Source: JAJPKK01 sp963800215
GTDB taxonomy: Bacteria; Pseudomonadota; Alphaproteobacteria; Rhizobiales; Xanthobacteraceae
NCBI GenBank assembly: GCA_963800215.1
Contig: CAWCZY010000006.1
Coordinates: 124,001-188,000 of the forward strand
Length of the DNA stretch: 64,000 nt
Reading direction: 5' to 3'
The notes below the pieces were generated by a model, which was not told the origin of the DNA, did no database searches, and saw nothing but the letters and a program-made list of their open reading frames with translations. The position numbers and the translations under genes were made by a program. Shown in pieces: positions 39,777 to 48,461 of this stretch (its first letter is position 1; each line of letters begins with the position of its first letter).

Positions 39777-40172
39777 GTGTCGATCCAGGTCATTCTGCTT
39801 CCGGTCTTCATGCAGGTCGCGCTGACCTTCGTGCTGCTGTTCATGACCCGGAGCGCGGCGGCAGGCGAGATCAGGTTCAAGGATGAGCCCGGCGACCCTG
39901 CGGGCAGCGCCCAGGTTGCCGGCGCCTACAACAGCCAGTTCCAGCTTCCGGTGCTGTTCTACGTGGCGGTCGTGTTCGCCTATCTCCTGCGCAGGGCCGA
40001 CTTTTTGTTCGTCATGCTGTCGTTCGGCTTCGCCGCGATGCGGATCGTGCATGCCTTCATCATGGTGAAGTCGAAAGATGCGCGGCTGCGCTACGGCGCC
40101 TTCGCCGCCGGGCTGGTGCTGGTCGCTTTCATGTGGATCGACTTCGCCGTCCGCATCCTGCTTGCCTTGTGA
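39777..40172 (+). CDS. MAPEG-family membrane protein
   Basis: A 131-residue protein with four membrane helices and the MAPEG pattern AYNSQFQLPVLFYVAVVFAYL (E/Q-x-N-x-x-E-like region) and FGFAAMRIVHAFIM. MAPEG proteins are microsomal-type glutathione transferases or eicosanoid-type enzymes; the bacterial role is unclear. Start GTG 39777. Its stop overlaps the rsmB start as TGATG, suggesting co-translation. Confidence 0.8.
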   Translation: MSIQVILLPVFMQVALTFVLLFMTRSAAAGEIRFKDEPGDPAGSAQVAGAYNSQFQLPVLFYVAVVFAYLLRRADFLFVMLSFGFAAMRIVHAFIMVKSKDARLRYGAFAAGLVLVAFMWIDFAVRILLAL

Positions 40173-41472
40173 TGACGCCGGGAGCGCGCCTTTCCGCTGC
40201 GATCGATGTGCTCGCCGATATCGAGGCGCGCCGCCGGCCGGCGTCGGATGCCTTGAAGGATTGGGGGCTGTCCCACCGCTTCGCCGGCTCCGGCGACCGC
40301 GCCGCCATCGGCGGCCTGGTGTTCGATGCGCTGCGGCGGCGCCAGTCGGCGGCCTGGCTCATGGACGAGGCGACGCCGCGCGCGATCCTGTTCGGCGCCC
40401 TCAAGCTCGAACGCGGCATGGGGCCGGACGCCATCCGCCGGCTCGCCGACGGCGGCCGCTTCGCCCCGCCGCCGCCGACCGAGGCGGAGATCAAGGCGTC
40501 TGACCTCGGCGCGCCTCGGCGCTGCCCCCGCCCATGTGCGCGGCGACTATCCGGAATGGCTCGACGCCAAGCTCGCCGCCGTGTTCGGCGAGGACCGCGC
40601 CGCGGAGGGCGCGGCGCTCTCCAGCCGGGCGCCGGTCGACCTGCGCGTCAACACCCTCAAGGGCGATCGCGCCACCGCCGCCGCGGCGCTCGCCCATCTC
40701 CATGCGACGCCGACGCCGTGGTCGCCCATCGGGCTGCGCATCGCGCTTTCGGCAGAAGCGAAGAGCCCGCCGATCCAGGCCGAGCCCGCCTTCATCGACG
40801 GGCTGGTCGAGATCCAGGACGAAGGCTCCCAGCTCGCCGCGATGCTGTCCGGCGCGGGGCCGCGCGACACCGTGATCGATCTCTGCGCCGGCGGCGGCGG
40901 CAAGACGCTGGCGCTTGGCGGCGCTGATGGAAAATCGCGGCCGCATCATCGCCACCGATACCGACATCCGCCGGCTGGCGCCGATCCATGCGCGGCTCGC
41001 GCGCGCGGGCGCCGGCAATGTGGAGGTGCGCACGCCGCGCGGCGCCGCGCCCCTGCTCGACGATGTCGTGGGGCAGGTCGATCTCGTGCTGATCGACGCG
41101 CCCTGCACCGGGATCGGGGCGTGGCGGCGCAATCCCGACGCCAAATGGCGGGTGCGGCCCGGCGCGCTGGAGCAGCGCATCAAGGACCAGGACGAGGTGC
41201 TCGCCCGCGCCGCGCCGCTGGTGCGCCAGGGCGGGCGCATCGCCTACATCACCTGCTCGCTGCTGGCGGAGGAGAACGGCGACCGCATCGACGCCTTTCT
41301 CGCCGCGCATAAGGAGTTCGCCGTCCTGCCGGTGGAGGAGATGGTGCGCACCTTGCCCGGGCGGGCGGCGGAATTCGGCGCCGCGGTCCTCGTCACCGCC
41401 GGGGGGCTGCTGATGACGCCGCGGCGGACCGGAACCGATGGCTTTTTTGTGGCGATCATGACTCGCAAGTGA
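40172..41472 (+). CDS. rsmB: 16S rRNA m5C methyltransferase RsmB-type, two frameshifts
   Basis: RNA cytosine-C5 methyltransferase with an N-terminal NusB-like helical domain and a C-terminal Nol1/Nop2/Sun domain: SAM loop DLCAGGGGKT, motif IV DAPCTGIGAWRRNPD, motif VI YITCSLLAEENG with both catalytic cysteines. An extra C near 40508 (DLGA-LGAAP) and extra T near 40916 (GCTTGG for GCTGG) break the frame. Repaired 432 residues. Starts inside the stop of the MAPEG gene. Confidence 0.9.
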
Positions 41473-41562
41473 CGCCTGAAAAGCGCCCTGCCGATAGTTG
41501 AATATTGCATGTCGGCGGAACCCGCGGCATTGTCTGCGTCGTAACGGGTGGAAGCGGGGTCG

Positions 41563-42513
41563 ATGGTGAATATCGAGAAACTCACCACTTCACTTCAGTT
41601 CATCGGCGCGGCGCTGGCGCTGCCTGCCGGCGCGGCCGGGGTCTATTCGGCCTATCACAACTATTTTTCCCCGGAAGTCATGTGCCAGGAGATGCGCAAC
41701 AGCACCCTGGCGACGCTGGAAAAGAACATTCCCGCCGAGGCCAAGCATGCGCTGCTGCGCAAGGAGGCCGGCCAGTTCGAGGCCAAGTGCGGCGAGGTCG
41801 AGCCGGAAACCAACACGATATTCCAGGTCGCGCTGCATGAGCTGGAGAAGCCCGCGCCGCGCGCCGCGCAGAGATCGGCGCCGCGCCGCCTCGGCCGAGA
41901 AATGGCGGCGGCGCCGTGCACCCCGCAGGCGCGGGACGCGCCGCGGCGCGGGAGCGTACACCGGCGCGGGGCTTCACCGGCGACCGCGCCGGTCGCGGCC
42001 GAGGCCTCGCTTCGCGCCGGAGTTCTCGGCCACGCCGCGCATGGCTGGGTCGCGATCGAAATCCGCAAGGGCGGCAAGGTGACGGAGGCGTTCTTCTCCG
42101 GCTACGCCGCCAACGGCCAGTCGCTGCCCGCCGCCGGCACGGTGCTGACCTCGATGGCGTTGCGGCCGATCTGGTCGGAGCCGCAGGGGCCCGGCCCCAA
42201 CGATCCGACCAAGCTCCAGGGACGGCTCAAGGCCGGAGAATGCGTCCGCGTCGTCGGCATCAGGCCCTCTCCGGGCCGGCAATGGGCGGAGGTCGAGCCC
42301 ACGCGCGTGCCAGTGAGGGCTGGTCCGCGAATCGCTTCAATTCGCGTGATCGAGCGGCCTTCGCTCCCTCTCCCGCTTGCGGGGGAGGGTTGGGGAGGGG
42401 GCTCTTGCAGAGCAAGTCCGTGCCGTAGAATTGGCCCCTCCCTAACCTCCCCCGCAAGCGGGGGAGGGGAGCACACCCCGGCCTTGACCGCGCGCGCCCT
42501 GCGCCGCACATAA
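41563..42513 (+). CDS. hypothetical protein with SH3-like region, C-terminus read through a repeat
   Basis: From ATG 41563: a membrane anchor (FIGAALALPAGAAGVYSAYH), a helical region rich in charged residues, a low-complexity Arg/Ala stretch, then a compact domain (GHAAHGWVAIEIRKGGKVTEAF...ECVRVVGIRPSPGRQWAEVEPT). The final ~50 residues (from about RPSLPLPLAGEGWGG) are encoded by a family D palindromic repeat, so the native C-terminus is uncertain and a frameshift before it is possible. Function unknown; ends 4 bp before guaA. Confidence 0.55.
   Translation: MVNIEKLTTSLQFIGAALALPAGAAGVYSAYHNYFSPEVMCQEMRNSTLATLEKNIPAEAKHALLRKEAGQFEAKCGEVEPETNTIFQVALHELEKPAPRAAQRSAPRRLGREMAAAPCTPQARDAPRRGSVHRRGASPATAPVAAEASLRAGVLGHAAHGWVAIEIRKGGKVTEAFFSGYAANGQSLPAAGTVLTSMALRPIWSEPQGPGPNDPTKLQGRLKAGECVRVVGIRPSPGRQWAEVEPTRVPVRAGPRIASIRVIERPSLPLPLAGEGWGGGSCRASPCRRIGPSLTSPASGGGEHTPALTARALRRT
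42364..42470. repeat. palindromic repeat family D, opposed pair
   Basis: CTCCCTCTCCCGCTTGCGGG... and its inverse ...CCGCAAGCGGGGGAGGGGA with about 30 bases between. Lies inside the 3' end of an open reading frame just before guaA. Confidence 0.85.
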
Positions 42514-42517
42514 GCCG

Positions 42518-44084
42518 ATGCACGACAACATCCTCATCGTCGATTTCGGCTCCCAGGTCACCCAGCTGATCGCGCGGCGCGTGCGCGAGCAGGGCGTCTA
42601 TTGCGAGATCGTGCCGTTCCAGAAGGCCGCCGAGGCGTTCGCCGCCATGAAGCCGCGGGCGATCATCCTGTCCGGCGGCCCCGCCTCGGTGCTCGACCCC
42701 GGCGCGCCGCTGCCGCCGCCGGAATTCTATGCCGCCGGCGTGCCCATCCTCGGCATCTGCTATGGCGAGCAGGCGATGGCGCATCAGCTCGGCGGCAAGG
42801 TCGAGGGCGGCCATCACCGCGAATTCGGCCGCGCCGAGGTCGAGGTCGCGACCGACAGCGCGCTGCTCGCCGGCGTGTGGCGGCGCGGCGAGAAATATCC
42901 GGTGTGGATGAGCCATGGCGACCGGGTGACCGAACTGCCCAAGGGTTTCCGCGTCGTCGCCACCTCGCCCAATGCGCCGATCGCCATGATCGCCGACGAG
43001 GCGCGGCGGTTCTATGCCACCCAGTTCCACCTCGAAGTCGTGCACACGCCCCATGGCGCGGCGCTGCTGCGCAACTTCGTGCGCGACATCGCCGGCTGCG
43101 CCGGCGACTGGACCATGCGCGCCTTCAAGGACGAGGCGATCGAGAAGATCCGCGGCCAGGTCGGGCCGCAGGGCCGGGTGATCTGCGGCCTCTCCGGCGG
43201 CGTCGATTCCGCGGTGGCCGCGGTGCTGATCCACGAGGCGATCGGCGAGCGGCTCACCTGCGTGTTCGTCGACCACGGCCTGCTGCGCCAGGGCGAAGGC
43301 CGCAAGGTGGTCGCCCTGTTCCGCGACAGCTACAACATCCCGCTGGTCCATGTGGAGGCGCAGGCGCTGTTCCTCGACGCGCTCGCCGGCGTCACCGACC
43401 CCGAGGCCAAGCGCAAGACCATCGGCGCGCTGTTCATCGACGTGTTCGAGGCGCAGGCGAAACAGCTCGCGACGCGCGGGCCGGTCGCCGCCGCGCTTCC
43501 TCGCCCAGGGCACGCTCTATCCCGACGTGATCGAGAGCGTGTCGTTCACCGGCGGGCCGTCGGTGACCATCAAGTCCCACCACAATGTCGGCGGCCTGCC
43601 CGAGCGCATGAACATGACGCTGGTGGAGCCGCTGCGCGAACTGTTCAAGGACGAGGTGCGCGCGCTCGGCCGCGAGCTCGGCCTGCCCGAGGCCTTCGTC
43701 GGCCGCCATCCGTTTCCCGGCCCCGGCCTCGCGATCCGCTGCCCCGGCGAGATCACGAGCGAGAAGCTCGACATCCTGCGCCTCGCCGACGAGATCTACA
43801 TCGAGGAAATCCGCCGCGCCGGCCTCTACGACGACATCTGGCAGGCCTTCGCGGTGATCCTGCCGGTCAAGACCGTTGGCGTGATGGGCGACGGGCGCAC
43901 CTACGACCACGTGGTGGGCCTGCGCGCCGTGACCTCGACCGACGGCATGACGGCGGACTTCTATCCGTTCGACATGAGGTTCCTGGGCGCCGTCGCGACG
44001 CGGATCATCAACGAGGTGAAGGGGGTCAACCGGGTGGTCTACGACGTGACGTCGAAGCCGCCGGGGACGATCGAGTGGGAGTGA
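42518..44084 (+). CDS. guaA: GMP synthase (glutamine-hydrolysing), one frameshift
   Basis: Amidates XMP to GMP. N-terminal glutaminase with GICYGEQ (Cys81) and ATQFHLEVVHT; ATP pyrophosphatase loop CGLSGGVDSAVAA; C-terminal dimer domain TADFYPFDM...SKPPGTIEWE. An extra base near 43487 lies before FLAQGTLYPDVIESVS. Around that site the residues LATRGPVAA replace the usual short GGAR stretch, so more than one base may be wrong. About 521 residues. Confidence 0.94.
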
Positions 44085-44102
44085 GGGCGGTGGAGGAAAC
44101 AG

Positions 44103-44696
44103 ATGATGAGGGAGCGGCCGGGCGCGGTTTGGGTTGGAGCCGACCCCGGCGGAGCCGATGCCTTCGGACTGGCGATACTCTCCACCTCCGGTGAAGTTAC
44201 CACCGCTTGCGTGTCCTGCGCTGATGACGCGATTTCTTTGATCACCTCCCGACCGCTCGGCGTTGGTGTTGATGCGCCACTGTGGTGGTCGTCGGGCCGT
44301 TCAGCCGAGCGCAAAGCGGACCAGTGGATACGCAGCACGCATAAAATCTCGTCGGGAACGGTGCAGACAGCCAACTCTTTGCGTGGTGCAGCCTTGGTGC
44401 AAGGGGTGATGTTCGTGAGTTGGCTTCGGGAGAAGTTTCCTGGGGTTCTCGTCACCGAGGCTCACCCCAAAGCTGTAACAAAGGCGCTTGGTGGTTGGAA
44501 CTGTCCGGCTATTTCGAAATTAGGCTCGATTGTGGTGATGGGCGAGCACGAGCGAGACGCCACGATGGCAGCGATAGCAGCTCGCGAGGGTTTTGAAGGG
44601 CGCTGGACCAGAGATCTTTCATTGGTCCGCCATTCCAGTGAACAGGATCCAAAAAGTTATTGGCTCGCCCCTGTTAGCTATTTCTGGCCGGAATAA
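44103..44696 (+). CDS. DUF429 family protein
   Basis: A 197-residue protein with the DUF429 core: WVGADPGGADAFGLAIL at the N-terminus, VGVDAPLWW, TEAHPKAVTKALGGW and an ERDATMAAIAAREGF helix; the fold resembles an RNase H-like domain. Function unknown. Less GC-rich than guaA, 18 bp upstream, and the first gene of the accessory stretch that follows. Confidence 0.75.
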   Translation: MMRERPGAVWVGADPGGADAFGLAILSTSGEVTTACVSCADDAISLITSRPLGVGVDAPLWWSSGRSAERKADQWIRSTHKISSGTVQTANSLRGAALVQGVMFVSWLREKFPGVLVTEAHPKAVTKALGGWNCPAISKLGSIVVMGEHERDATMAAIAAREGFEGRWTRDLSLVRHSSEQDPKSYWLAPVSYFWPE

Positions 44697-44739
44697 TCGC
44701 GAGGCGCATAATAGAAGAGTTCGGATTGAGGCTCGAAGA

Positions 44740-44964
44740 GTGACATTGAATCGCTATGCCATCATCGTGTTCTGGTCCGAGGACGACCGCGCCTGGGTCG
44801 CCGACGTCCCGGATTTGAAGTCTTGCGCGGCATTCGGGAGCACGCCGGAAGAGGCCTTCGCCGAAGTCCGCATTGCCATGGACGCTTGGTTGGCGGCAGC
44901 ACGTGACGCCGGGCTGGAAATACCAAAACCTCAATTCCAACCTCATCATGAAGCGACCGAATGA
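44740..44964 (+). CDS. solitary HicB-type antitoxin
   Basis: A 74-residue HicB-fold protein: YAIIVFWSEDDRAWVADVPDLKSCAAFGSTPEEAFAEV, with a helical C-terminus. HicB normally neutralises the RNase HicA encoded next to it, but no HicA frame is seen in the 40 bp upstream, and an IS element sits about 50 bp downstream. Start GTG 44740. Confidence 0.75.
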   Translation: MTLNRYAIIVFWSEDDRAWVADVPDLKSCAAFGSTPEEAFAEVRIAMDAWLAAARDAGLEIPKPQFQPHHEATE

Positions 44965-45007
44965 TCGTTCTGGAGCACATCCCGCTCACCAGGAATCGTC
45001 ATCGCCG

Positions 45008-45017
45008 GGCTTGTCCC
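45008..45017. repeat. IS target-site duplication, left copy
   Basis: GGCTTGTCCC, identical to 46360-46369. Splits a family B palindrome that would otherwise read continuously. Confidence 0.85.
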
Positions 45018-46359
45018 ACGGGTGTCCGGCACGGTTCGTGCTTGAAGAAGTGCACGGCGTTGATTCTACTTGGTTCCAGTTGGTTGCGAATCATCTGGAC
45101 ACGAAGGGGATCAAGGCCGTGCCGCACCAGAATATCGTTTTTCATGGGCTTCTGAAGCATATTCCGTGGTCGGTGTTCGATCGGCTTGTGGAGCAATTCG
45201 GTGCCGACCGTGATCCGCGCGGCCTGAACACCAGGGCACATTTGATCGCACTGTTGTATGCGCAGTTTTGCGGCGCGCGCGGCTTGCGCGAGATCGAAGC
45301 CAACCTGCGTAGCCATGCCAGCAAGCTTTATCATCTCGGTGGCTGCACGGTGTCGAAGTCGACACTGTCGACGGCCAATGCTTCGCGTCCCGTGGAGGTA
45401 TTTGCCGGCGTGCTTTCGGCCCTGATGGCTCAATTGCAGCGCGGATATCGGCGCAAGATCGGGGAATGTGTCCGTCTGATCGATTTCGACCAGCGTGCGG
45501 CTGTGCCGCATGAGCTACGATTGGGCGACGTTTTCGGCAGGGGTCTGCGGTGCCAAAGCCCACATCATCTACGATCCCGATGCCGACCAGCCGCTCTATC
45601 TCATGGTGACGCCGGCCAACGTCAATGACATCACGGCCGCCAAGGAGATGCCGATCGAGGCGGGAGCGACCTACGTTTTCGACCTCGGCTATTACGATTA
45701 CGGCTGGTGGGCGACGCTCGATCAGGCCGGCTGCCGCATCGTCACCCGCCTCAAAGCCAACACACCTTTCGCGATCGTCGAGGATCGGCCGGTCGCACCG
45801 GGGGCGTCGATCCTGAGCGATCGCACCGGGCATCTTCCCGAACGCCTCGCCGCCTGCCGCAAAAACCCGATGTCGGGTCTGGTCCGCGAAGTCCGGGTCA
45901 TGATCGAGACCGGCAAAGTGTTGCGCATCTTCACCAACGATCTGACCGCCTCCGCGCAGGAAATCGCCGATTTGTACAAGCGTCGATGGGCCATCGAACT
46001 GTTCTTTCGATGGGTCAAACAGACCTTGAAGATCAGCCACTTCCTGGGAACCTCCGAGAACGCCGTTCGCATTCAGATCGCCGTGGCCCTGATCGCCTTC
46101 GTGCTGCTGCGCCTGGCTCACGACGCCAACAGAATCGTCGAAAGCCCGCTCGCCTTCGCCAGACTCATCCACGCAAACCTCATGCACCGACGGCCAATCG
46201 CCGAGCTTCTCCGACCACCGTCATCGACCAAACCACAACAGCCGGTATTCGATTTCGGCGCGTCCGCCACCCGAGCGGACCACCGTCGTCGCTCACGTCG
46301 CGCTTGTGCCGCCAGCCGGAAAGCCGCGTGAAAGCACGAACCGTGCCGGACAGCCGTGT
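45018..46359 (+). mobile_element. IS4-family insertion sequence with DUF4372-type transposase
   Basis: 1342-bp complete element bounded by 10-bp target duplications. Matching 21-bp terminal inverted repeats beginning TGTCCGGCACGG lie at 45023-45043 and (inverted) 46332-46352. One transposase gene fills it. The insertion target is the loop side of a family B palindrome. Confidence 0.88.
45119..46331 (+). CDS. IS4-family transposase, one frameshift
   Basis: N-terminal DUF4372 domain (PHQNIVFHGLLKHIPWSVFD) and DDE core: first Asp in ECVRLIDST, second in YVFDLGYYDYGWW, Glu in YKRRWAIELFFRWVKQTLK (the Y-x-x-R-W-x-I-E signature of IS4). An extra T at about 45486 (GATTTC for GATTC), just after the first catalytic Asp, breaks the frame. 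GTG 45119 follows AAGGGG. Repaired 403 residues. Confidence 0.88.
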
Positions 46360-46369
46360 GGCTTGTCCC
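46360..46369. repeat. IS target-site duplication, right copy
   Basis: GGCTTGTCCC, same as 45008-45017, followed by the remainder of the interrupted palindrome (CGGCCATCTCGAT). Confidence 0.85.
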
Positions 46370-46424
46370 GGCCATCTCGATTATTGAGGCACGGGCGCAA
46401 AGCATTCTAACCCGTACCCCGTTG

Positions 46425-46456
46425 ATCGAGATCGCCGGGACGAGCCCGGCGATGAC
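46425..46456. repeat. palindromic repeat family B, partner unit
   Basis: ATCGAGATCGCCGGG...CCGGCGATGAC, the inverse partner of the palindrome that the IS element interrupted. Confidence 0.8.
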
Positions 46457-46500
46457 GTCCGTGGGTGCGTCCTCGTAATCCTATTGCGCGAGCCCAGGCC

Positions 46501-46899
46501 TCACACCCAGTTCTCCGCCCTGATCCCCGGCATGCGGCTGAATTCGCGGATATTGTTGGTGACGATGATCAAGCCTTCGCTGCGGGCATGACCGCCGATC
46601 TGCATGTCGTGCGGACCGCGGGGCGTGCCCGCCCATTCCAGCTCGGCCCGAACCTGGCCATAGTGCGCAGCCGCTTTGGCCTCGAACGGCAGCACGTCGA
46701 GGCGCGCGACGAAATGCGCGATGGCCGTCAGGTTATCGACGCGACGTGCCGACTTCTCGGCGCCATAGCGCAATTCGCCGAGGGTGATGGTGGAGATGCA
46801 GAGTTGCTCGGCCAGCGCATTGAACTTCTCGCGCAGGGCCTGCGGATAATTCTTCATGACGTAGATACAGATATTGGTGTCGAGCATGTAGGTGAGCAT
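46501..46899 (-). CDS. vapC: VapC-type PIN-domain ribonuclease toxin
   Basis: A 132-residue PIN toxin: MLDTNICIYVMKN carries the first metal-binding Asp; TLGELRYGAEKS the Glu; GPHDMQIGGHARSEGLIIVTNNIREFSRMPGI the remaining acidic site and the tRNA(fMet)-nuclease-type tail. Expected to cleave initiator tRNA. Its ATG overlaps the VapB stop (TGATG). Confidence 0.9.
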   Translation of the reverse strand: MLTYMLDTNICIYVMKNYPQALREKFNALAEQLCISTITLGELRYGAEKSARRVDNLTAIAHFVARLDVLPFEAKAAAHYGQVRAELEWAGTPRGPHDMQIGGHARSEGLIIVTNNIREFSRMPGIRAENWV

Positions 46900-47132
46900 C
46901 ACAGCGGCTCGCGCTCCTCGGCCGGCGGCTGCCGACGTTCGACCAAGAAATCCTCGCTCGCGCGCGGACCGTCCGCAAACAGATCGTCCCACCGCTTGCC
47001 CTGCGGAACGATCACGCGGCTGCGGCCGATCTTCAAAATGTCGACCTGATGCACGCCCTCCGGAAAGGCGACGGCCTTGGGTAGCCGGACCGCCTGGCTG
47101 CGATTGCTGGTGAATACGGTGGACTTGGTCAT
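46899..47132 (-). CDS. vapB: VapB-type AbrB-fold antitoxin
   Basis: A 77-residue antitoxin: TKSTVFTSNRSQAVRLPKAV is the swapped-hairpin DNA-binding half, with KRWDDLFADGPRASEDFL as the toxin-binding tail. Overlaps vapC by one base. A perfect inverted repeat lies 13 bases before ATG 47132, the likely autoregulatory operator. Confidence 0.9.
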   Translation of the reverse strand: MTKSTVFTSNRSQAVRLPKAVAFPEGVHQVDILKIGRSRVIVPQGKRWDDLFADGPRASEDFLVERRQPPAEEREPL

Positions 47133-47144
47133 GGCTGCGCCTAT

Positions 47145-47165
47145 GTATATCCAATCGGGATATAC
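47145..47165 (-). promoter_or_regulatory. vapBC operator
   Basis: GTATATCC-N5-GGATATAC, a perfect 8-bp inverted repeat directly upstream of vapB. Such sites bind the VapBC complex in autorepression. Confidence 0.65.
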
Positions 47166-47323
47166 GTAGCTCGGGTGCGGTGCTTTTGCAAGGATTGCGG
47201 CCTTTGCATCACCTTTGCATCCAATCCAAAAGTGCCCCGCCCGACGAGGTGTTCTAACGGTTTCTCTGGTGCGGGCCTGTCTGACGGGCCATAAGTGACC
47301 AAATAGATGGTCAGGAGCCTGTT

Positions 47324-47566
47324 GTGGGCGACGTAACCTTGGCTGACGCAAAAGCGCATCTGAGCGAATTGGTGGAACGCGCGGCCCGAGGCGAGCCCGT
47401 GCGGATCACCCGGCGCGGCAAGCCGGTGGCGCAGATCACCGGGATCGATCGGGAACCCGTGCCCATCGACCTCGCAGCCCTGCGTGCGCTCACCGACGCC
47501 ATGCCGCTCCAAATCGAACCCGCGCGAAGCTGGCTTCGGTCGGTGCGCGACGGCTCGCGGTATTGA
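47324..47566 (+). CDS. Phd/YefM-type antitoxin
   Basis: An 80-residue antitoxin: VTLADAKAHLSELVERAARGEPVRITRRGKPVAQI is the Phd/YefM DNA-binding domain. CAGGAG precedes GTG 47324. Its stop overlaps the start of a truncated PIN toxin as TGATG, so this module once had a full VapC partner. Confidence 0.85.
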   Translation: MGDVTLADAKAHLSELVERAARGEPVRITRRGKPVAQITGIDREPVPIDLAALRALTDAMPLQIEPARSWLRSVRDGSRY

Positions 47567-47718
47567 TGCTCTATCTCGATACGTCGATCTTGGCGAGCGC
47601 GCTCACCAACGAGGCGGACACGGCGGCGGTGCAGGCTTGGTTCTCCACTGCGGCCATCGGCTGTTTGACGCCCGGCTGCTCGGCTGCCATTTTCACCGGC
47701 GCGCCGCGAAGGGATTAA
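47566..47718 (+). pseudogene. truncated VapC-type PIN toxin
   Basis: ATG 47566 gives MLYLDTSILASALTNEADT, a clear PIN-domain start with the first Asp, but homology stops near residue 32. The frame then runs into the 3' end of an unrelated, oppositely oriented PIN toxin gene and stops at 47718 after 50 residues. Catalytic residues beyond the first Asp are missing, so it should be inactive. A deletion or recombination between two toxin loci explains it. Confidence 0.8.
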
Positions 47719-48103
47719 GCGTCCGTACTCCGAAATGCTCGAAGTCCCTGACGTTCCTCGTCACCACCGTCAGGTTGTGCACGACGGCTGTCGCCGCGAC
47801 CATGGCGTCTTCGATCAGTCGATCGGGGCGCCGATGCATCAGGCGAGCCCAACAGCGAAACGCGCGGGCGTCCATCGCCAGCACATTGTAGGTTTGCGCC
47901 ACCTGCTCCAGCCAGGCCTCGATCTCGCCCGCCTTCGCGGCATCGCGCTCCCGCGTCATCTCGATCCCCGACTGGATTTCACCGATCGTGACCGCGCAGA
48001 GATGCAGATCGGCGTCGGCGACGCTCGTGAGCCATGCCAGAACCGCGCCGTGCGGCTTCGCCCGGCGAAGTTCCGAAACCACGTTGGTGTCGATGAGATA
48101 CAT
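47693..48103 (-). CDS. FitB/VapC-type PIN-domain toxin
   Basis: A 136-residue PIN nuclease of the FitB type: MYLIDTNVVSELRRAKP, LCAVTIGEIQSGIE, RLIEDAMVAATAVVHNLTVVTRNVRDFEHFGV. All acidic positions are present. Preceded five bases upstream by its antitoxin gene. Its 3' end overlaps the truncated toxin remnant on the other strand by 26 bases. Confidence 0.88.
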   Translation of the reverse strand: MYLIDTNVVSELRRAKPHGAVLAWLTSVADADLHLCAVTIGEIQSGIEMTRERDAAKAGEIEAWLEQVAQTYNVLAMDARAFRCWARLMHRRPDRLIEDAMVAATAVVHNLTVVTRNVRDFEHFGVRTLNPFAARR

Positions 48104-48108
48104 CGATC

Positions 48109-48366
48109 TCAGGCGATCTCATCGGGCCGGCGGCGGCGGAGCCGGCCGCGCTGCGGGATCGCGAGGTCCGCGCGGGGTGTCGCGGATAGCAGGAGTTCCT
48201 TCAAGGTCGGGCGCGCGGACCGCTGCAGGCGCTGCCAGTCTTGCAACGGCACGAGCACCGCAGCGGCGGTGCCGCGCCTGGTGACCACCTGCGGGCCCTC
48301 GTTCAGGCACGTCTCGAGGAACTCGCTGAACCGGGCCTTGGCGTCCTGGACCGACCAGACTTTCAT
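48109..48366 (-). CDS. Phd/YefM-type antitoxin
   Basis: An 85-residue antitoxin, MKVWSVQDAKARFSEFLE, with a Phd-fold N-domain (TRRGTAAAVLVPLQDWQRL) and an Arg-rich tail. ATG 48366 preferred over ATG 48381. Partner of the FitB-like toxin. Promoter region is shared with the divergent arsR-like gene (48367-48461). Confidence 0.85.
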   Translation of the reverse strand: MKVWSVQDAKARFSEFLETCLNEGPQVVTRRGTAAAVLVPLQDWQRLQRSARPTLKELLLSATPRADLAIPQRGRLRRRRPDEIA

Positions 48367-48419
48367 CGCGGCATCCCTCATGCAGACCAGTCAGGTAACT
48401 AGTCATAAGGCGACGCCAA

Positions 48420-48456
48420 GTCAACTTGACTAATTCATAACTCACCAGTTATGAAT
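48420..48456. promoter_or_regulatory. divergent promoter with ArsR-type operator
   Basis: Palindrome ATTCATAAC-N6-GTTATGAAT (48433-48456) overlaps the -10 of a TTGACT (48426) promoter reading right; the expected start is at or next to ATG 48462, giving a leaderless message. GTCAACTTGAC (48420-48430) is itself a near-palindrome, providing a TTGAC -35 on each strand. Confidence 0.55.
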
Positions 48457-48461
48457 ATCGC

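Noticed and set aside
42260..43513. 417-codon open frame antisense to guaA
   Set aside because: guaA is clear on the plus strand, and this frame starts within its interior.
44697..44739. HicA toxin partner for the HicB gene
   Set aside because: The upstream gap is only about 40 bp and has stops in all relevant frames.
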